From: Nakamurella sp.
Lineage (GTDB): Bacteria; Actinomycetota; Actinomycetes; Mycobacteriales; Nakamurellaceae
Length of the DNA: 35,369 nt
Direction: 5' to 3'
NCBI GenBank assembly: GCA_017882715.1
Contig: JADGOY010000020.1
Span: 1 to 35,369 of the forward strand
Under the pieces are notes generated by a model. The model searched no databases, was not told where the DNA came from, and saw nothing but the letters and a program-made list of their open reading frames with translations. Below are positions 7,657 through 16,239 of this stretch, piece after piece (positions within the stretch are counted from its first letter, which is position 1; every line of letters begins with the position of its first letter). A program made the position numbers and the translations under genes.

Positions 7657-7846
7657 GCTGAAACAGGGACGTGTCGCTGAAGGGTGCTCCGCGTCAGCAT
7701 ATTCCGGCGCCGGGGAGTACCAGCAGAACCGAAGCCGGGTAGGGGTAACCGCAGGTTGCCGGGCAACCTCGCGCAGGAAACCTGCAGCGCCCCAGGGCAT
7801 CAGGGTGCTGTTTTGCTGTGCCAGACCAGACCTTCACACTGGCCAC

Positions 7847-8092
7847 ATGACGACGACCGTGAATGTGCACGAGGCGAAGACGCGACTGTCGGCGCTGCTC
7901 GCCCTCGTCGAGAGTGGTGAAGAGGTGATCATCCCGCGCAACGGTCGGCCGGTGACGTGGTTGACTCCGCTCGCCACCAGAACCCGACCGGGTTCCCGGG
8001 ATCTGGAAGGGAAAGTACGCATCACGCCGGATTTCGACGAATTCAGCGATGACGATGCCGACGCCTGGTACGGCACCCCTGCCGACAGATGA
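7847..8092 (+). CDS. Phd/YefM-family antitoxin
   Basis: 81 residues: N-terminal MTTTVNVHEAKTRLSALLAL, the DNA-binding and dimerisation part of the Phd/YefM family, then VESGEEVIIPRNGRPVTWLTP, its usual strand-turn motif. The acidic C-terminus (DFDEFSDDDADAWYG) is typical of the toxin-neutralising tail. ATG 7847 follows CACACT by 6 nt and there is no Shine-Dalgarno. The stop overlaps the next ATG as ATGA, the usual antitoxin-toxin coupling. The toxin gene is destroyed, so this antitoxin is an orphan. It may still repress its own promoter or neutralise a related toxin elsewhere. Confidence 0.9.
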   Translation: MTTTVNVHEAKTRLSALLALVESGEEVIIPRNGRPVTWLTPLATRTRPGSRDLEGKVRITPDFDEFSDDDADAWYGTPADR

Positions 8093-8456
8093 GAATCCTG
8101 CTCGATACGCACATCCGTGCTGTGGTGGCTGGCAGATGACAGGCGATTGCCCTGGCCTGTTCGAGCGGGGATATCAGACGGCGGCAACAGCGTCGCGGCC
8201 CTCTCGGTGGCCGAGATCTCGATCAAGGGTGCGCTGGGCAAACTCGAATCGCCGGGAGTCTCACAGCGGCACTCAGCACTTCCGGGCTGTCGGACCTGCC
8301 GTTCACTGCTGAACAGCGGCGCACCTGAGAGAGCTTCCCTGGCACCAGCGCGATCCCTTCGACCGGATGTTGATCGCCCAGGCCATGGTCGAATAGATGA
8401 CCCTCGCGTCCGTCGATCCCGCCTGCCGTTTGTACGAGGTACGCCTGCTGAGGTGA
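8089..8456 (+). pseudogene. VapC-type PIN-domain toxin, frameshifted
   Basis: The pieces of a whole PIN toxin appear in order in three frames. MRILLDTHI starts at 8089. From about 8117 a shifted frame gives VLWWLADDRRL and VAEISIKGALGKLESPG. From 8287 GLSDLPFTAEQ is back in the first frame. From 8322 a third frame reads HLRELPWHQRDPFDRMLIAQ, then a TAG at 8394 and MTLASVDP up to a TGA at 8454. These are the landmarks of VapC ribonucleases (first Asp in LLDTH, Glu in AEI, Asp in RDPFDR). At least three frameshifts and one nonsense codon make it dead. Several independent lesions argue against a single sequencing error. Confidence 0.9.
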
Positions 8457-8505
8457 GGCACGCTCTCAGCCCTGCGAGGTTGGTGATCGCCGACAGCCGG
8501 GTCCG

Positions 8506-8562
8506 CCGCACGGACCCGCGAACGGCCGCACGGACCGGCCGCACGGACCCGCGAACGGCCGC
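8506..8562. repeat. 24-bp direct repeat, two copies
   Basis: CCGCACGGACCCGCGAACGG plus CCGC occurs at 8506-8529 and 8539-8562, 33 bp apart, without mismatch. The second copy runs into the left arm of palindromic repeat copy 2. The stretch 8457-8687 holds only these repeats and no gene that I can see. Confidence 0.85.
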
Positions 8563-8640
8563 GCGGATGAAGTCGTGTGCTCCAGTCCCACCCGTCCCAG
8601 ATCCGCCGAGTTCATCCGCGCCGGGGAAGTTGATCCGCGC
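8561..8640. repeat. Palindromic intergenic repeat, copy 2
   Basis: Perfect arms GCGCGGATGAA (8561-8571) and TTCATCCGCGC (8611-8621). The right part matches copy 1 closely: CCACCCG, CCCA, ATCCGCC, ATCCGCGCC and GGAAGTTG are all shared in order. Compared with copy 1, one base in each arm has changed in a compensating way (C to G, G to C), which preserves the pairing. The inter-arm spacer is shorter and differs in sequence. Confidence 0.85.
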
Positions 8641-8687
8641 GGTTGGCGGCGGCGGGCCACGCGGAGGGATGCGACGCTCTGGTCAGA

Positions 8688-9479
8688 TCAGAACCGCCGG
8701 TTGGCCAGCACCGGGATCTCCTGCCGGGCCTGCTCCACCTCGGCAGGGTCGATGTCGGCGATCAGCATCCCGGGGCCGTCACCGAGCTGATCGACGACAA
8801 CGCCGAGGGGCGACACCAGCACACTGCCGCCGATGCCGGTAGGCGCGCTGCCACGCGGAATCAGGCCGACCGACACCGGATCGGCCTGGCCACATGCCGC
8901 GATGAAGGTGGTGCTGTCCAGCGCCCTGGCCCTGGTCAACAGGTCCCACTGCTCCTGCTTGCCCGGCCCGGCGCCCCAGGACGCGGGCAGTAGGGTCAAC
9001 ACGGCGCCCCTGTCCGCGAGCGCCTGGAACAGGCCGGGGAAGCGGACGTCGTAGCAGGTCGCCAGACCCACCGTGACGCCGTCGACGTCGATCGTCACCG
9101 GCTCTGCTCCGGGCGCCACGGACTTGGATTCGCGGAATCCGAACGCGTCGAACAGGTGGATCTTGTCGTACGACGCCTCGACACCGCGCCCGGTGGCCAG
9201 CAGCGTGTTACGGACCCTGCCTCCCGGCGCCGGGGTGAACATGCCCGCCACCACGGTGACCTCGTTCACCTCAGAGATGGCTCGCACCGCGTTCGCCCAC
9301 GGCCCGTCCAGCGGCTGGGCGACCGGGGCGAGCGATACCCCGAAGGCGCACATGGTGGCTTCGGGCAGCACCACGATCCGGGCGCCGGCCTTGGCCGCCT
9401 GGCCGGCGGCGTCGGCCACCAGAACGAGATTGCGCTCGGGGTCGATGCTGCTGACGATCTGGGCGAGAGCGATGCGCAC
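8688..9479 (-). CDS. Carbon-nitrogen hydrolase (Nit/omega-amidase type)
   Basis: 263 residues, a single nitrilase-superfamily domain. The catalytic triad is visible: Glu40 in VVLPEA, Lys106 in YDKIHLFDAFGF and Cys142 in TCYDVRFP. These flanks are those of the Nit1/Nit2 branch, which hydrolyses omega-amides or deaminated glutathione; the exact substrate is uncertain. The protein is cytosolic with no signal peptide. The start is GTG with AAAGG about 9 nt upstream. It follows gatB by 98 nt on the same strand but is probably not functionally linked to gatCAB. Confidence 0.93.
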   Translation of the reverse strand: MRIALAQIVSSIDPERNLVLVADAAGQAAKAGARIVVLPEATMCAFGVSLAPVAQPLDGPWANAVRAISEVNEVTVVAGMFTPAPGGRVRNTLLATGRGVEASYDKIHLFDAFGFRESKSVAPGAEPVTIDVDGVTVGLATCYDVRFPGLFQALADRGAVLTLLPASWGAGPGKQEQWDLLTRARALDSTTFIAACGQADPVSVGLIPRGSAPTGIGGSVLVSPLGVVVDQLGDGPGMLIADIDPAEVEQARQEIPVLANRRF

Positions 9480-9577
9480 AGCCGGGGCCTTTCTGCCGGT
9501 AGTAGTCTCGCATTCCTGCGTCCCGCAGAGTGCCGGCTGTTGCGGTCAGGATGCAGGACCCAACTGGTTGCCGCAGG

Positions 9578-11098
9578 TCAGCCCTCCACGCCCAGCGTGC
9601 TGAGCACGAGCTGACGAACCTTGGCGGCGTCGGCCTGACCGCGGGTCGCCTTCATCACGGCACCCACGATCGCCCCGACTGCCTGGAGCTTGCCGGACCG
9701 GATCTTGTCGGCGACCGCCGGCTGAGCAGCCAGCGCCTCGTCCACCGCAGCGTGCAGGGCGCCGTCGTCGGACATCACGGCCAGCCCACGGGCGGCGATC
9801 ACCTCGTCCGGCTCGCCCTCGCCGGCCAGCACCCCGTCCACGACCTGCCGGGCGATCTTGGTGTTCAGCGGGCCATCGACCACCTTGGCGATCACCGCCG
9901 CCAACTGCGCCGGGGTGATCGGCAGTTCGTTCAGCGCAACCCCACGCACGTTGGCCTGCTGGCCGAGGTAGGACGACCACCACGACGTGGCCTCAGCGGG
10001 CGACGCTCCGGCGTCGACAGTTGCGGCCACCAGATCGACCGCGTCGGAGGCCAGCAGGTCACGCATCTGCAGGTCCGTCAAACCCCAGTCGGCCTGCATC
10101 CGAGCGCGCCTGATCCAGGGCAGCTCGGGCAGCGACGCCCGGATTGCCTCGACCCATTCCCGTTCGGGGGCAAGCGGAACCAGGTCCGGCTCGGGGAAAT
10201 AGCGGTAGTCCTCGGCGGTCTCTTTCGACCGACCCGGCGAGGTGGTGCCGGTTGTCTCGTCGAAATGCCTTGTCTCCTGGACGATCCGGGTCCCCGTGGC
10301 GAGAAGCGCAGCCTGCCGGGTGATCTCGTACCGCACCGCCCGCTCCACCGACCGCAGCGAGTTGACGTTCTTGGTCTCGGTGCGGGTGCCGAACAACGGG
10401 TTCCCGGCCGGGGTGAGCGAGACGTTGGCGTCGCAGCGCAGCGAACCCTGATCCATCCGGACGTCCGAAACCCCCAACGAGGACAACAGATCCCGGAGCG
10501 CCGTGACGTACGCGCGGGCCACCTGCGGCGCCAGCGCCTTGGTGCCGACGATCGGCTTGGTGACGATCTCGACCAGCGGCACACCCGCCCGGTTGTAGTC
10601 CAGCAGCGAGTACTCGGCACCGTGAATGCGGCCGGTCGCGCCACCCACGTGCGTGGACTTGCCGGTGTCCTCCTCCATGTGGGCGCGTTCGATGTCGACC
10701 CGCACAGTCTGCCCGTCGATCTTGACGTCCAGATACCCGTTGGTGGCGATCGGCTCGTCGTACTGGGAGGTCTGGAAGTTCTTCGGCATGTCGGGATAGA
10801 AGTAGTTCTTCCGGGCGAACCGGCACCACGAAGCGATCTCGCAGTTCAGCGCCAGGCCGATCCGGATCGCGTATTCCACCGCGGTCCGGTTGACCGCAGG
10901 CATGGCGCCCGGCAGCGCCAGGCAGATCGGGCAGATCTGGGTGTTGGGTTCGGCGCCGAAGTCGGTCGGGCACCCACAGAACATCTTGGTGACAGTGCCG
11001 AGTTCGACGTGCACCTCCAGACCCAGTACCGGGTCGTACGTCTGGATCGCCTCGTCGTAGTCCATCAGGCCGGCGGCGAGCGTCTGGGCCGTGGTCAT
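9578..11098 (-). CDS. gatB: Aspartyl/glutamyl-tRNA amidotransferase subunit B
   Basis: 506 residues, full length. GatB binds misacylated Glu-tRNA(Gln) or Asp-tRNA(Asn) and phosphorylates the acyl group before amidation. The N-terminal cradle has the signature [14 protein letters not shown], the zinc-type cysteines CGCPTDFG and CPICLALPG, and [18 protein letters not shown]. The C-terminal helical and YqeY-like domains (about 350-506) bind tRNA. Its start overlaps the gatA stop by 4 nt (ATGA), so gatC, gatA and gatB form a tightly coupled operon. In M. tuberculosis pfkA lies between gatA and gatB; here it does not. Confidence 0.98.
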   Translation of the reverse strand: MTTAQTLAAGLMDYDEAIQTYDPVLGLEVHVELGTVTKMFCGCPTDFGAEPNTQICPICLALPGAMPAVNRTAVEYAIRIGLALNCEIASWCRFARKNYFYPDMPKNFQTSQYDEPIATNGYLDVKIDGQTVRVDIERAHMEEDTGKSTHVGGATGRIHGAEYSLLDYNRAGVPLVEIVTKPIVGTKALAPQVARAYVTALRDLLSSLGVSDVRMDQGSLRCDANVSLTPAGNPLFGTRTETKNVNSLRSVERAVRYEITRQAALLATGTRIVQETRHFDETTGTTSPGRSKETAEDYRYFPEPDLVPLAPEREWVEAIRASLPELPWIRRARMQADWGLTDLQMRDLLASDAVDLVAATVDAGASPAEATSWWSSYLGQQANVRGVALNELPITPAQLAAVIAKVVDGPLNTKIARQVVDGVLAGEGEPDEVIAARGLAVMSDDGALHAAVDEALAAQPAVADKIRSGKLQAVGAIVGAVMKATRGQADAAKVRQLVLSTLGVEG

Positions 11099-12618
11099 CG
11101 AACACCGACCTCCAGTTCCGGCGCGGCGTCCGGCACCGAGCGGTGATGTGCTGCGACATAGGCGCTTTCGAACGCGGCGGCGACCCGGTAGATCCGCTCC
11201 TCGCCCAGCGCCGGGCCCATGATCTGCAGCCCGACGGGCAATCCGGTGTCCGACGCGATACCGCTGGGCACGCTCATCGCCGGGATGCCGGCCAGCGAAC
11301 CGGGGATGGTGGCCAGGTCGTTCAGGTACATCGCGAGCGGGTCGTTCACCTTCTCCCCGATCGCGAAGGCGGTCACCGGCGACGCCGGTGAGACGAGCAC
11401 ATCCGCTGCGGTGAAAGCCTTCTCGAAGTCCTGCTTGATCAAGGTGCGGACCTTCTGCGCCGAGCCGTAGTAGGCGTCGTAATAGCCCGCGGACAGCGCG
11501 TAGGTACCCAGGATGATCCGCCGTTTCACCTCGGCGCCGAATCCGGCGCCGCGAGTGCGCGACATGACCTCTTCGGCCGAGGCGGTGCCGTCGTCACCGA
11601 CCCGCAGGCCGTACCGCATGGCATCGAATCGGGCCAGGTTGGACGAGCACTCGCTGGGCAGGATCAGGTAATACGCGGCCAGCGCGTATTCGAAGTGCGG
11701 GCAGTCCACCTCGACGATATCCGCGCCCGCCGCGGCCAGGGTGGCCACGGCCGCGTCGAACGACTCCAGGACGCCGGCCTGATACCCCTTGCCGCGCAAC
11801 TGGCTGACCACGCCGATCCGCATGCCGGCGACGCCGTCGGCCTGCCCGCGCCGGACCGCGTCCACGACTAGCGGGACCGGCTGCGGGATGGACGTCGAGT
11901 CGAGCGGGTCGTGCCCGGCGATCACCTCGTGGAGCAGCGCGGTGTCCAGCACGGTGCGGGCGCACGGCCCGACCTGGTCGAGTGAGGATGCCAGCGCGAT
12001 GACGCCGTACCGCGACACCCCGCCATAGGTGGGCTTGGTGCCGACGGTCCCGGTGACCGCGGCCGGCTGGCGGATCGATCCGCCGGTGTCGGTGCCGATG
12101 GCCAGGGGCGCCTCGAACGCGGCGAGGGCCGCCGCGGAGCCGCCCCCCGACCCGCCCGGAATCCTGCTCAGATCCCAGGGGTTACGGGTCGGGCCGTATG
12201 CGGAGTTCTCGGTGGACGATCCCATCGCGAACTCGTCCAGGTTGGTCTTGCCCAGGATCACCACGCCGGCCTCCACCAGCCGGCGGGTGACGGTCGCGTC
12301 GTAGGGCGGGATCCAGCCCTCCAGGATCTTGGAACCGGCAGTGGCCGGCACCCCCGCCTGCACCACGATGTCCTTCAGCGCCAGCGGAACCCCGGCAAGC
12401 CGCGAGACGGGCGCGTCACCGAGCGCCCGGGCCCGGTCGACCGCCCGGGCCTGGTCGAGGGCTGACTCGGTGGACACGTGCAGGAACGCGTGCACCGCTT
12501 CGTCGACCGCCTCGATCCGATCGAGGTGCGCCCGGGTGACCTCTTCGGCGCTGGACTGACCGCTGGCGATGGCCTCGGCCAGGGCACTGGCACCCAGCCG
12601 GGTGAGCTCGGCCGTCAT
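11095..12618 (-). CDS. gatA: Aspartyl/glutamyl-tRNA amidotransferase subunit A
   Basis: 507 residues, an amidase-signature enzyme that releases ammonia from glutamine for GatB. The Ser-cisSer-Lys triad regions are present: PLALKDIV (Lys about 82), the Gly/Ser-rich loop [16 protein letters not shown], and [13 protein letters not shown] with the nucleophilic Ser (about 181). [15 protein letters not shown] and the C-terminal [15 protein letters not shown] are also typical. Both ends overlap neighbours by 4 nt, with gatC upstream and gatB downstream, so the subunits should be made in fixed ratio. No sign of damage. Confidence 0.98.
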   Translation of the reverse strand: MTAELTRLGASALAEAIASGQSSAEEVTRAHLDRIEAVDEAVHAFLHVSTESALDQARAVDRARALGDAPVSRLAGVPLALKDIVVQAGVPATAGSKILEGWIPPYDATVTRRLVEAGVVILGKTNLDEFAMGSSTENSAYGPTRNPWDLSRIPGGSGGGSAAALAAFEAPLAIGTDTGGSIRQPAAVTGTVGTKPTYGGVSRYGVIALASSLDQVGPCARTVLDTALLHEVIAGHDPLDSTSIPQPVPLVVDAVRRGQADGVAGMRIGVVSQLRGKGYQAGVLESFDAAVATLAAAGADIVEVDCPHFEYALAAYYLILPSECSSNLARFDAMRYGLRVGDDGTASAEEVMSRTRGAGFGAEVKRRIILGTYALSAGYYDAYYGSAQKVRTLIKQDFEKAFTAADVLVSPASPVTAFAIGEKVNDPLAMYLNDLATIPGSLAGIPAMSVPSGIASDTGLPVGLQIMGPALGEERIYRVAAAFESAYVAAHHRSVPDAAPELEVGVR

Positions 12619-12953
12619 TGCTCCTCACCCAGGACCTGCGGAACCCGGAACCGGCCGTTCTCGGCCGACGGGGCACCGGCCAGTGCCGCGTCACGGCTGA
12701 GACCGGGACGCACGACGTCCTCACGGAAAATGTTGGTCAGCGGCACCGCGTGGCTGGTGGGCTCGATGTCCTTTGTCCCGACGACGCCGGAGACCGCGGC
12801 CACCGAGTGCAGGATGACCGACAACTGGTCGACGTACAGATCCAACTCCGCGTCGGTGAGCTCCAGCCGCGCCAGGTGCGCGAGGTGGGCGACGCTGTCG
12901 CGGGTGAGGGTCGGACCCGGTTCGTCGGCCTCGGACGGTAGGACGCTGGACAC
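12615..12953 (-). CDS. gatC: Aspartyl/glutamyl-tRNA amidotransferase subunit C
   Basis: 112 residues. GatC is the small strap that holds GatA and GatB together. Recognisable parts are [20 protein letters not shown] (about 15-34), the amphipathic helix, and the C-terminal segment with [15 protein letters not shown] and [13 protein letters not shown]. The start is GTG with GGGAG 4 nt upstream. First gene of gatCAB; its stop overlaps gatA by 4 nt. The promoter should lie in the 377-nt divergent gap to the ACT-domain gene. Confidence 0.95.
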   Translation of the reverse strand: MSSVLPSEADEPGPTLTRDSVAHLAHLARLELTDAELDLYVDQLSVILHSVAAVSGVVGTKDIEPTSHAVPLTNIFREDVVRPGLSRDAALAGAPSAENGRFRVPQVLGEEQ

Positions 12954-13330
12954 TGTTCTCCCGGGCGGTCGGTGGCTGGATCAGTAGCTGAGCTACCCCG
13001 CTGAGGTTCGTGGGGCGCGTCTTGATCCTAGGCCGTGACGCCCCTCGCCCAGCCGCATCTGCGATGCGGCGGCGCACGTCTCCGGTTACTCCTGGTGAAG
13101 CGCCCACGTGCGCTGGGACGACGTCAGACCTGGGCGGGCGATGTCGCCCGGCACGTCGGTGACGATCCGGCTGGATCAGGCCGGGATGACCTGGCCCGTA
13201 ATCGCGCAGGACCCACCTCGGTGATCTGATCGAAACGCGATGAGGCAACAATGGGCACCGCGCGACAGATGCCCGGGAGCTCTGGAAGGCTCCGTCACAG
13301 CCGCCACATTCAGGAGGCGAGCACATCGTC
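12954..13330. promoter_or_regulatory. Divergent intergenic region, gatC and ACT gene
   Basis: 377 bp without a credible gene. It must hold promoters for gatCAB (leftward) and the ACT protein (rightward). A short inverted repeat, GTAGCT and AGCTAC around one base (12984-12996), lies 31 bp before the gatC start. I see no clear -35/-10 pair and no T-box-like structure, and short open frames here lack protein character. Confidence 0.4.
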
Positions 13331-14020
13331 ATGTCATACGTACTGCGCCTGGTACTTCCCGACAAGCCGGGCGCGCTGGGCGCCGTCGCTACCGAACTCG
13401 GCAAGGTCGACGCCGACATCCTGGCCATGGACATCGTGGAACGATCGCCGGATCAGGCGGTGGACGACATCGTCGTCGCATTGCCCAGCGGCCGCCAACC
13501 CGATGTGCTGATCACCGCCGCCGAGGCCGTGCCCGGGGTCCGGGTCGAATCGGTACGGCCGGATCCAGGGATCGCGGCCAGGCACCGTGAGTGGGAGCTG
13601 GTCGAAGCGATAGCCGCTACCCCGAAGGACGCGGTGACGATCCTGGCGCGCATGCTGCCGCAGGTGCTCCGGGCAGGCTGGGCGATGATCGTACGGGTCG
13701 AGACGAACGGCGACGGAAAGACCGTGCGCCTGCTGGCCGGCGGCGGCGGCGTCCCCAACCTCGAAGGCGTGACGCCCGGCTGGGCTCCCGTCGACCAGGC
13801 CGTCGTGCTGGATTCGGAGGCGCCCTGGGTGCCTGATGACTGGAAGGCCGTCGGCACCGAGATGGCCGTCGCGCCGTTGTGGGATCCGGACACGGCGGTG
13901 ATCGTCGGCCGGCCCGGCGGTCCGGCCATGCGTGACTCCGAGGTCGCGCGGCTGGCGCACCTGGCCGGGCTCACCTCGGTCGTCACCGGCCGGTCGCCGC
14001 TGTCGATCTTCGCCGACTGA
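13331..14020 (+). CDS. ACT-domain protein (Rv3013-like)
   Basis: 229 residues. Residues 1-75 form an ACT domain (SYVLRLVLPDKPGALGAVATEL) of the kind that binds amino acids. The rest (about 85-229) is a conserved actinobacterial region with no catalytic motif that I recognise (LLAGGGGVPNLEGVTPGWAP, VGTEMAVAPLWDPDTAVIVG). It may be a GAF-like sensor fold. AGGAGG lies 12 nt before the ATG, a long spacing. The place divergent from gatCAB matches Rv3013 in M. tuberculosis, which suggests orthology but gives no function. A role in sensing an amino acid is inference only. Confidence 0.87.
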   Translation: MSYVLRLVLPDKPGALGAVATELGKVDADILAMDIVERSPDQAVDDIVVALPSGRQPDVLITAAEAVPGVRVESVRPDPGIAARHREWELVEAIAATPKDAVTILARMLPQVLRAGWAMIVRVETNGDGKTVRLLAGGGGVPNLEGVTPGWAPVDQAVVLDSEAPWVPDDWKAVGTEMAVAPLWDPDTAVIVGRPGGPAMRDSEVARLAHLAGLTSVVTGRSPLSIFAD

Positions 14021-14029
14021 CGGTGGGCT

Positions 14030-14054
14030 GCCGGCCCGGGCGACCCGGGCCGGC
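14030..14054 (+). terminator. GC-rich hairpin after the ACT gene
   Basis: Perfect 11-bp arms GCCGGCCCGGG (14030-14040) and CCCGGGCCGGC (14044-14054) with a 3-nt loop start 10 nt after the stop. There is no T-tract, as is common for actinobacterial terminators. The 201 bp from here to 14255 hold nothing else that I can identify. Confidence 0.7.
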
Positions 14055-14255
14055 CGGCCACCTGGTTCCCCTGCCGGGTCAGCCTGCTCGGTTACCTCAT
14101 CGCCGACGCTGCCGTGGCCCGATCGACTCCCCAGGGGTGCACTCGGGGCTGGGTGAGAAGGCCGCATCACAACGACCGTTGCTGCGTGGCGACTCTACGG
14201 CACGGCGCCGCCATCGGATGGCCGATCCCGATCGCGGCCGTGAGAGGGTCGAGCG

Positions 14256-14630
14256 GTGCCGACCAACCTGCGTCTCGAGATCTTCCCAGCCGACCTGAAC
14301 GCCACCGTCAGGTTCTACGTGGACCTGCTCGGCTTCACCCTGGTCAGCGATCGGAGAGCTGACGAGCAGCCCTACCTGGCGCTGGAGCGCGACGCGGTGC
14401 GGATCGGCGCGGCCGCCCGACCGGGTCAGGGAAATCCCGCCCAGCGCCGACCGCCGACCGGGGTGGAGATCGTACTGGAGGTCGACTACCTGCACGCGGA
14501 ACGAGATCGCATCCGGCACGCGGGGTGGCCGATCGAGGAGGACATCGTCAGGCGACCGTGGGGGCTGCAGGATTTCCGGGTCATCGATCCCGATGGCTAC
14601 TACCTACGGTTCACCCACCGCGCCCGGTGA
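14256..14630 (+). CDS. VOC-family (glyoxalase/bleomycin-resistance fold) protein
   Basis: 124 residues, one vicinal-oxygen-chelate module pair: LRLEIFPADLNATVRFYVDLLGF at the start (quoted in part), EIVLEVDYLH in the middle and the closing FRVIDPDGYYLRFTHR, where the family often has a metal-binding Glu or His. The N-terminal metal position (usually His or Glu) appears as Glu in RLEIF. The substrate cannot be told; resistance proteins, glyoxalases and dioxygenases share this fold. GTG follows GAGGGT by 6 nt with no Shine-Dalgarno. It seems to be a monocistronic gene between two patches of non-coding DNA. Confidence 0.85.
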   Translation: MPTNLRLEIFPADLNATVRFYVDLLGFTLVSDRRADEQPYLALERDAVRIGAAARPGQGNPAQRRPPTGVEIVLEVDYLHAERDRIRHAGWPIEEDIVRRPWGLQDFRVIDPDGYYLRFTHRAR

Positions 14631-14681
14631 CGATGTGCCCCCCCAATCGAGAATTACCCTGCCCACCGCCACCAACAGCGT

Positions 14682-14799
14682 CACCGACACACCAGCAGCC
14701 GTCTTCGGCCGGCCCTGCGACACTCGCCACCAACAGAGCACCCCGCCGACCGCCACCGACACCCCAGCAGCCGTCTTCGGCCCGCCCTGCGACACTCGC
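14682..14799. repeat. 46-bp direct repeat, 72-bp period
   Basis: Two copies, 14682-14727 and 14754-14799, match at 44 of 46 positions. Both contain CAGCAGCCGTCTTCGGCC and CCCTGCGACACTCGC. They lie in the stretch 14631-14985, which has no convincing gene. The minus strand is open through both copies and gives a repetitive peptide, but the composition is not protein-like. Confidence 0.85.
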
Positions 14800-14985
14800 T
14801 GCGAACGATGACCGCCAGCGGTCCGCCCGCGCCCGCCACACCCCACAGATAGGCGACGGCCTGGCCGCGAATCCGATTGCGGATGCGGCGTCCACGACAT
14901 TGCCGCCCAGCCATCGCCGGCAGTACGCCCGGTGGGTCGACGAGGCCAAGCGCGCCGATACCCCGATTCGGCGGGCGACCGCATC

Positions 14986-15400
14986 GGCTCAGATGGTGCT
15001 CGACCGGGATCGACGGTGCGTACTTCTCGCTGGAGTACCAGTCGTCAAAGGAGGTCTTGGCATGCCCGAGCACCTCGCCGATCAGGTCGTTCGGAAACTC
15101 GTCCTGGGCGCCGATCGCCCGCGCCAGGTCCCAGGCGTGCACCGTCAGTTCGGTCGCCGCCTGCCAGCCGTAGTCCAGGGTTCTGATCGCGCCCGCGTCG
15201 GAGACCGCACGTTGGCTCCCGCTCGCTTCGGATAGCGAGCGCTGTCCCGCCACCACGTGGCCGACGAGATCCCTGACGTCCCACTCCGTGTCCGGCGTCT
15301 TGGACGCCCATTGACCATTACGGACGGCGCGCACCCGCGAGTCGAACTGGCGAACCGCGCTGCGATGGATCGGCACAAATCCACGGACCCAGTCGATCAC
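14986..15400 (-). pseudogene. TIGR03086-like (mycothiol/DinB-type) protein, broken
   Basis: From GTG 15400 the minus strand gives VIDWVRGFVPIHRSAVRQFD, then TEWDVRDLVGHVVAGQRS, then LTVHAWDLARAIGAQDEFP and EVLGHAKTSFDDWY. WDVRDLVxHV and LTVHxWDLARAIG are hallmarks of actinobacterial TIGR03086/maleylpyruvate isomerase-like proteins, which use mycothiol or bind metal through His. Normally about 70-80 residues separate these motifs; here there are about 35, so the middle is shortened. After HHLS (about 14990) the frame runs into repeat-rich sequence with no family-like ending. I judge it a pseudogene; a short divergent family member is less likely. Confidence 0.65.
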
Positions 15401-15564
15401 GGGGCAGGCGTCGATTTCACGGCCTGACCCGCGGCGGCGTTGATCACGGTGCCAAGTCAGCTCCGCCCGGCTCGACACAGTCGGCTTGACGGTCGCGGGT
15501 CGCGTGGGACGAAGACCTGAATATCACCATCTGAATACGACGCACCCCTGGATTGGCACGACCC

Positions 15565-15600
15565 CACCGGACACCTGTTCGGCAGGTGAAAGCTCCGGTG
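15565..15600 (-). terminator. Terminator hairpin of the 15604-16173 gene
   Basis: Nested arms CACCGGA (15565-15571) with TCCGGTG (15594-15600), and CACCTG (15572-15577) with CAGGTG (15583-15588), around a 5-nt loop and an asymmetric 5-nt bulge. It begins 3 nt after the stop codon of the minus-strand gene. No T-tract follows. The rest of 15401-15564 holds nothing recognisable. Confidence 0.65.
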
Positions 15601-15603
15601 GCG

Positions 15604-16173
15604 TCAGCGTTCGGGATCTGCGCGTTCCAGGATCCTGGGGTACTTCGCAGCGAGTGTCTTCGGCGTCTGCCGTCCGGGGACTCTGACCACCTCGGCCGGT
15701 TCGACCATGGAGATCACTCGTTCCAGCACGTCCACCGGCCACAGCAATCCGCCCAACATCAGCAGCGTCCGTCCCTGGGTATCCAACAGGATCACGTTGG
15801 TGGTCCGCGGGGACAGCGGGCGGCGGGCAAATCGTTCGACCAGCACCGCGGTGTGAATATCGGATCGGTTGCAGGCCGCGCCGGTCTTTCCGTTGGTGAT
15901 CTTCACGACCTCGTCGGTGACCACCAACCTGATCCGGCGGGTCCGAACCGCGCCGACCGCCAAGGCAGCGACCACCGCGGCCGGAACAGCGATCAACAGC
16001 GGCGCGCCGAGCGCGGGAAAGAAGGTCGCGAACAGGTACACGACGACCAGCACCAGGAGGATCAACGGCAACCCGGAGAGCACCACCGCTCGCGCCGGCC
16101 GATCGGCGGGCACCTCGTATCGCGAGGCACCCGCACGGCCGCGCCGCTGTTCGGGTACAGGTTCCTCCGGCAC
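15604..16173 (-). CDS. Two-helix membrane protein with PH-like domain
   Basis: 189 residues. After a 28-residue polar start come two membrane helices (about 31-53 and 57-75), then a soluble beta-rich domain (about 78-160: RRIRLVVTDEVVKITNGKTG, RTTNVILLDTQGRTLLMLGG) ending in a helix (WPVDVLERVISMV). This is the layout of small bacterial PH-domain membrane proteins, but no family motif is decisive. GTG 16173 follows TAGCGT by 7 nt. It is flanked by pseudogenes yet shows no damage. Function unknown. Confidence 0.7.
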   Translation of the reverse strand: MPEEPVPEQRRGRAGASRYEVPADRPARAVVLSGLPLILLVLVVVYLFATFFPALGAPLLIAVPAAVVAALAVGAVRTRRIRLVVTDEVVKITNGKTGAACNRSDIHTAVLVERFARRPLSPRTTNVILLDTQGRTLLMLGGLLWPVDVLERVISMVEPAEVVRVPGRQTPKTLAAKYPRILERADPER

Positions 16174-16239
16174 ACCGGCAACGCTACCGGCCGCGCGTCG
16201 ATCACAAGGAGGCTGTGCCGCCGGGTCAGCGCGTGCTCA

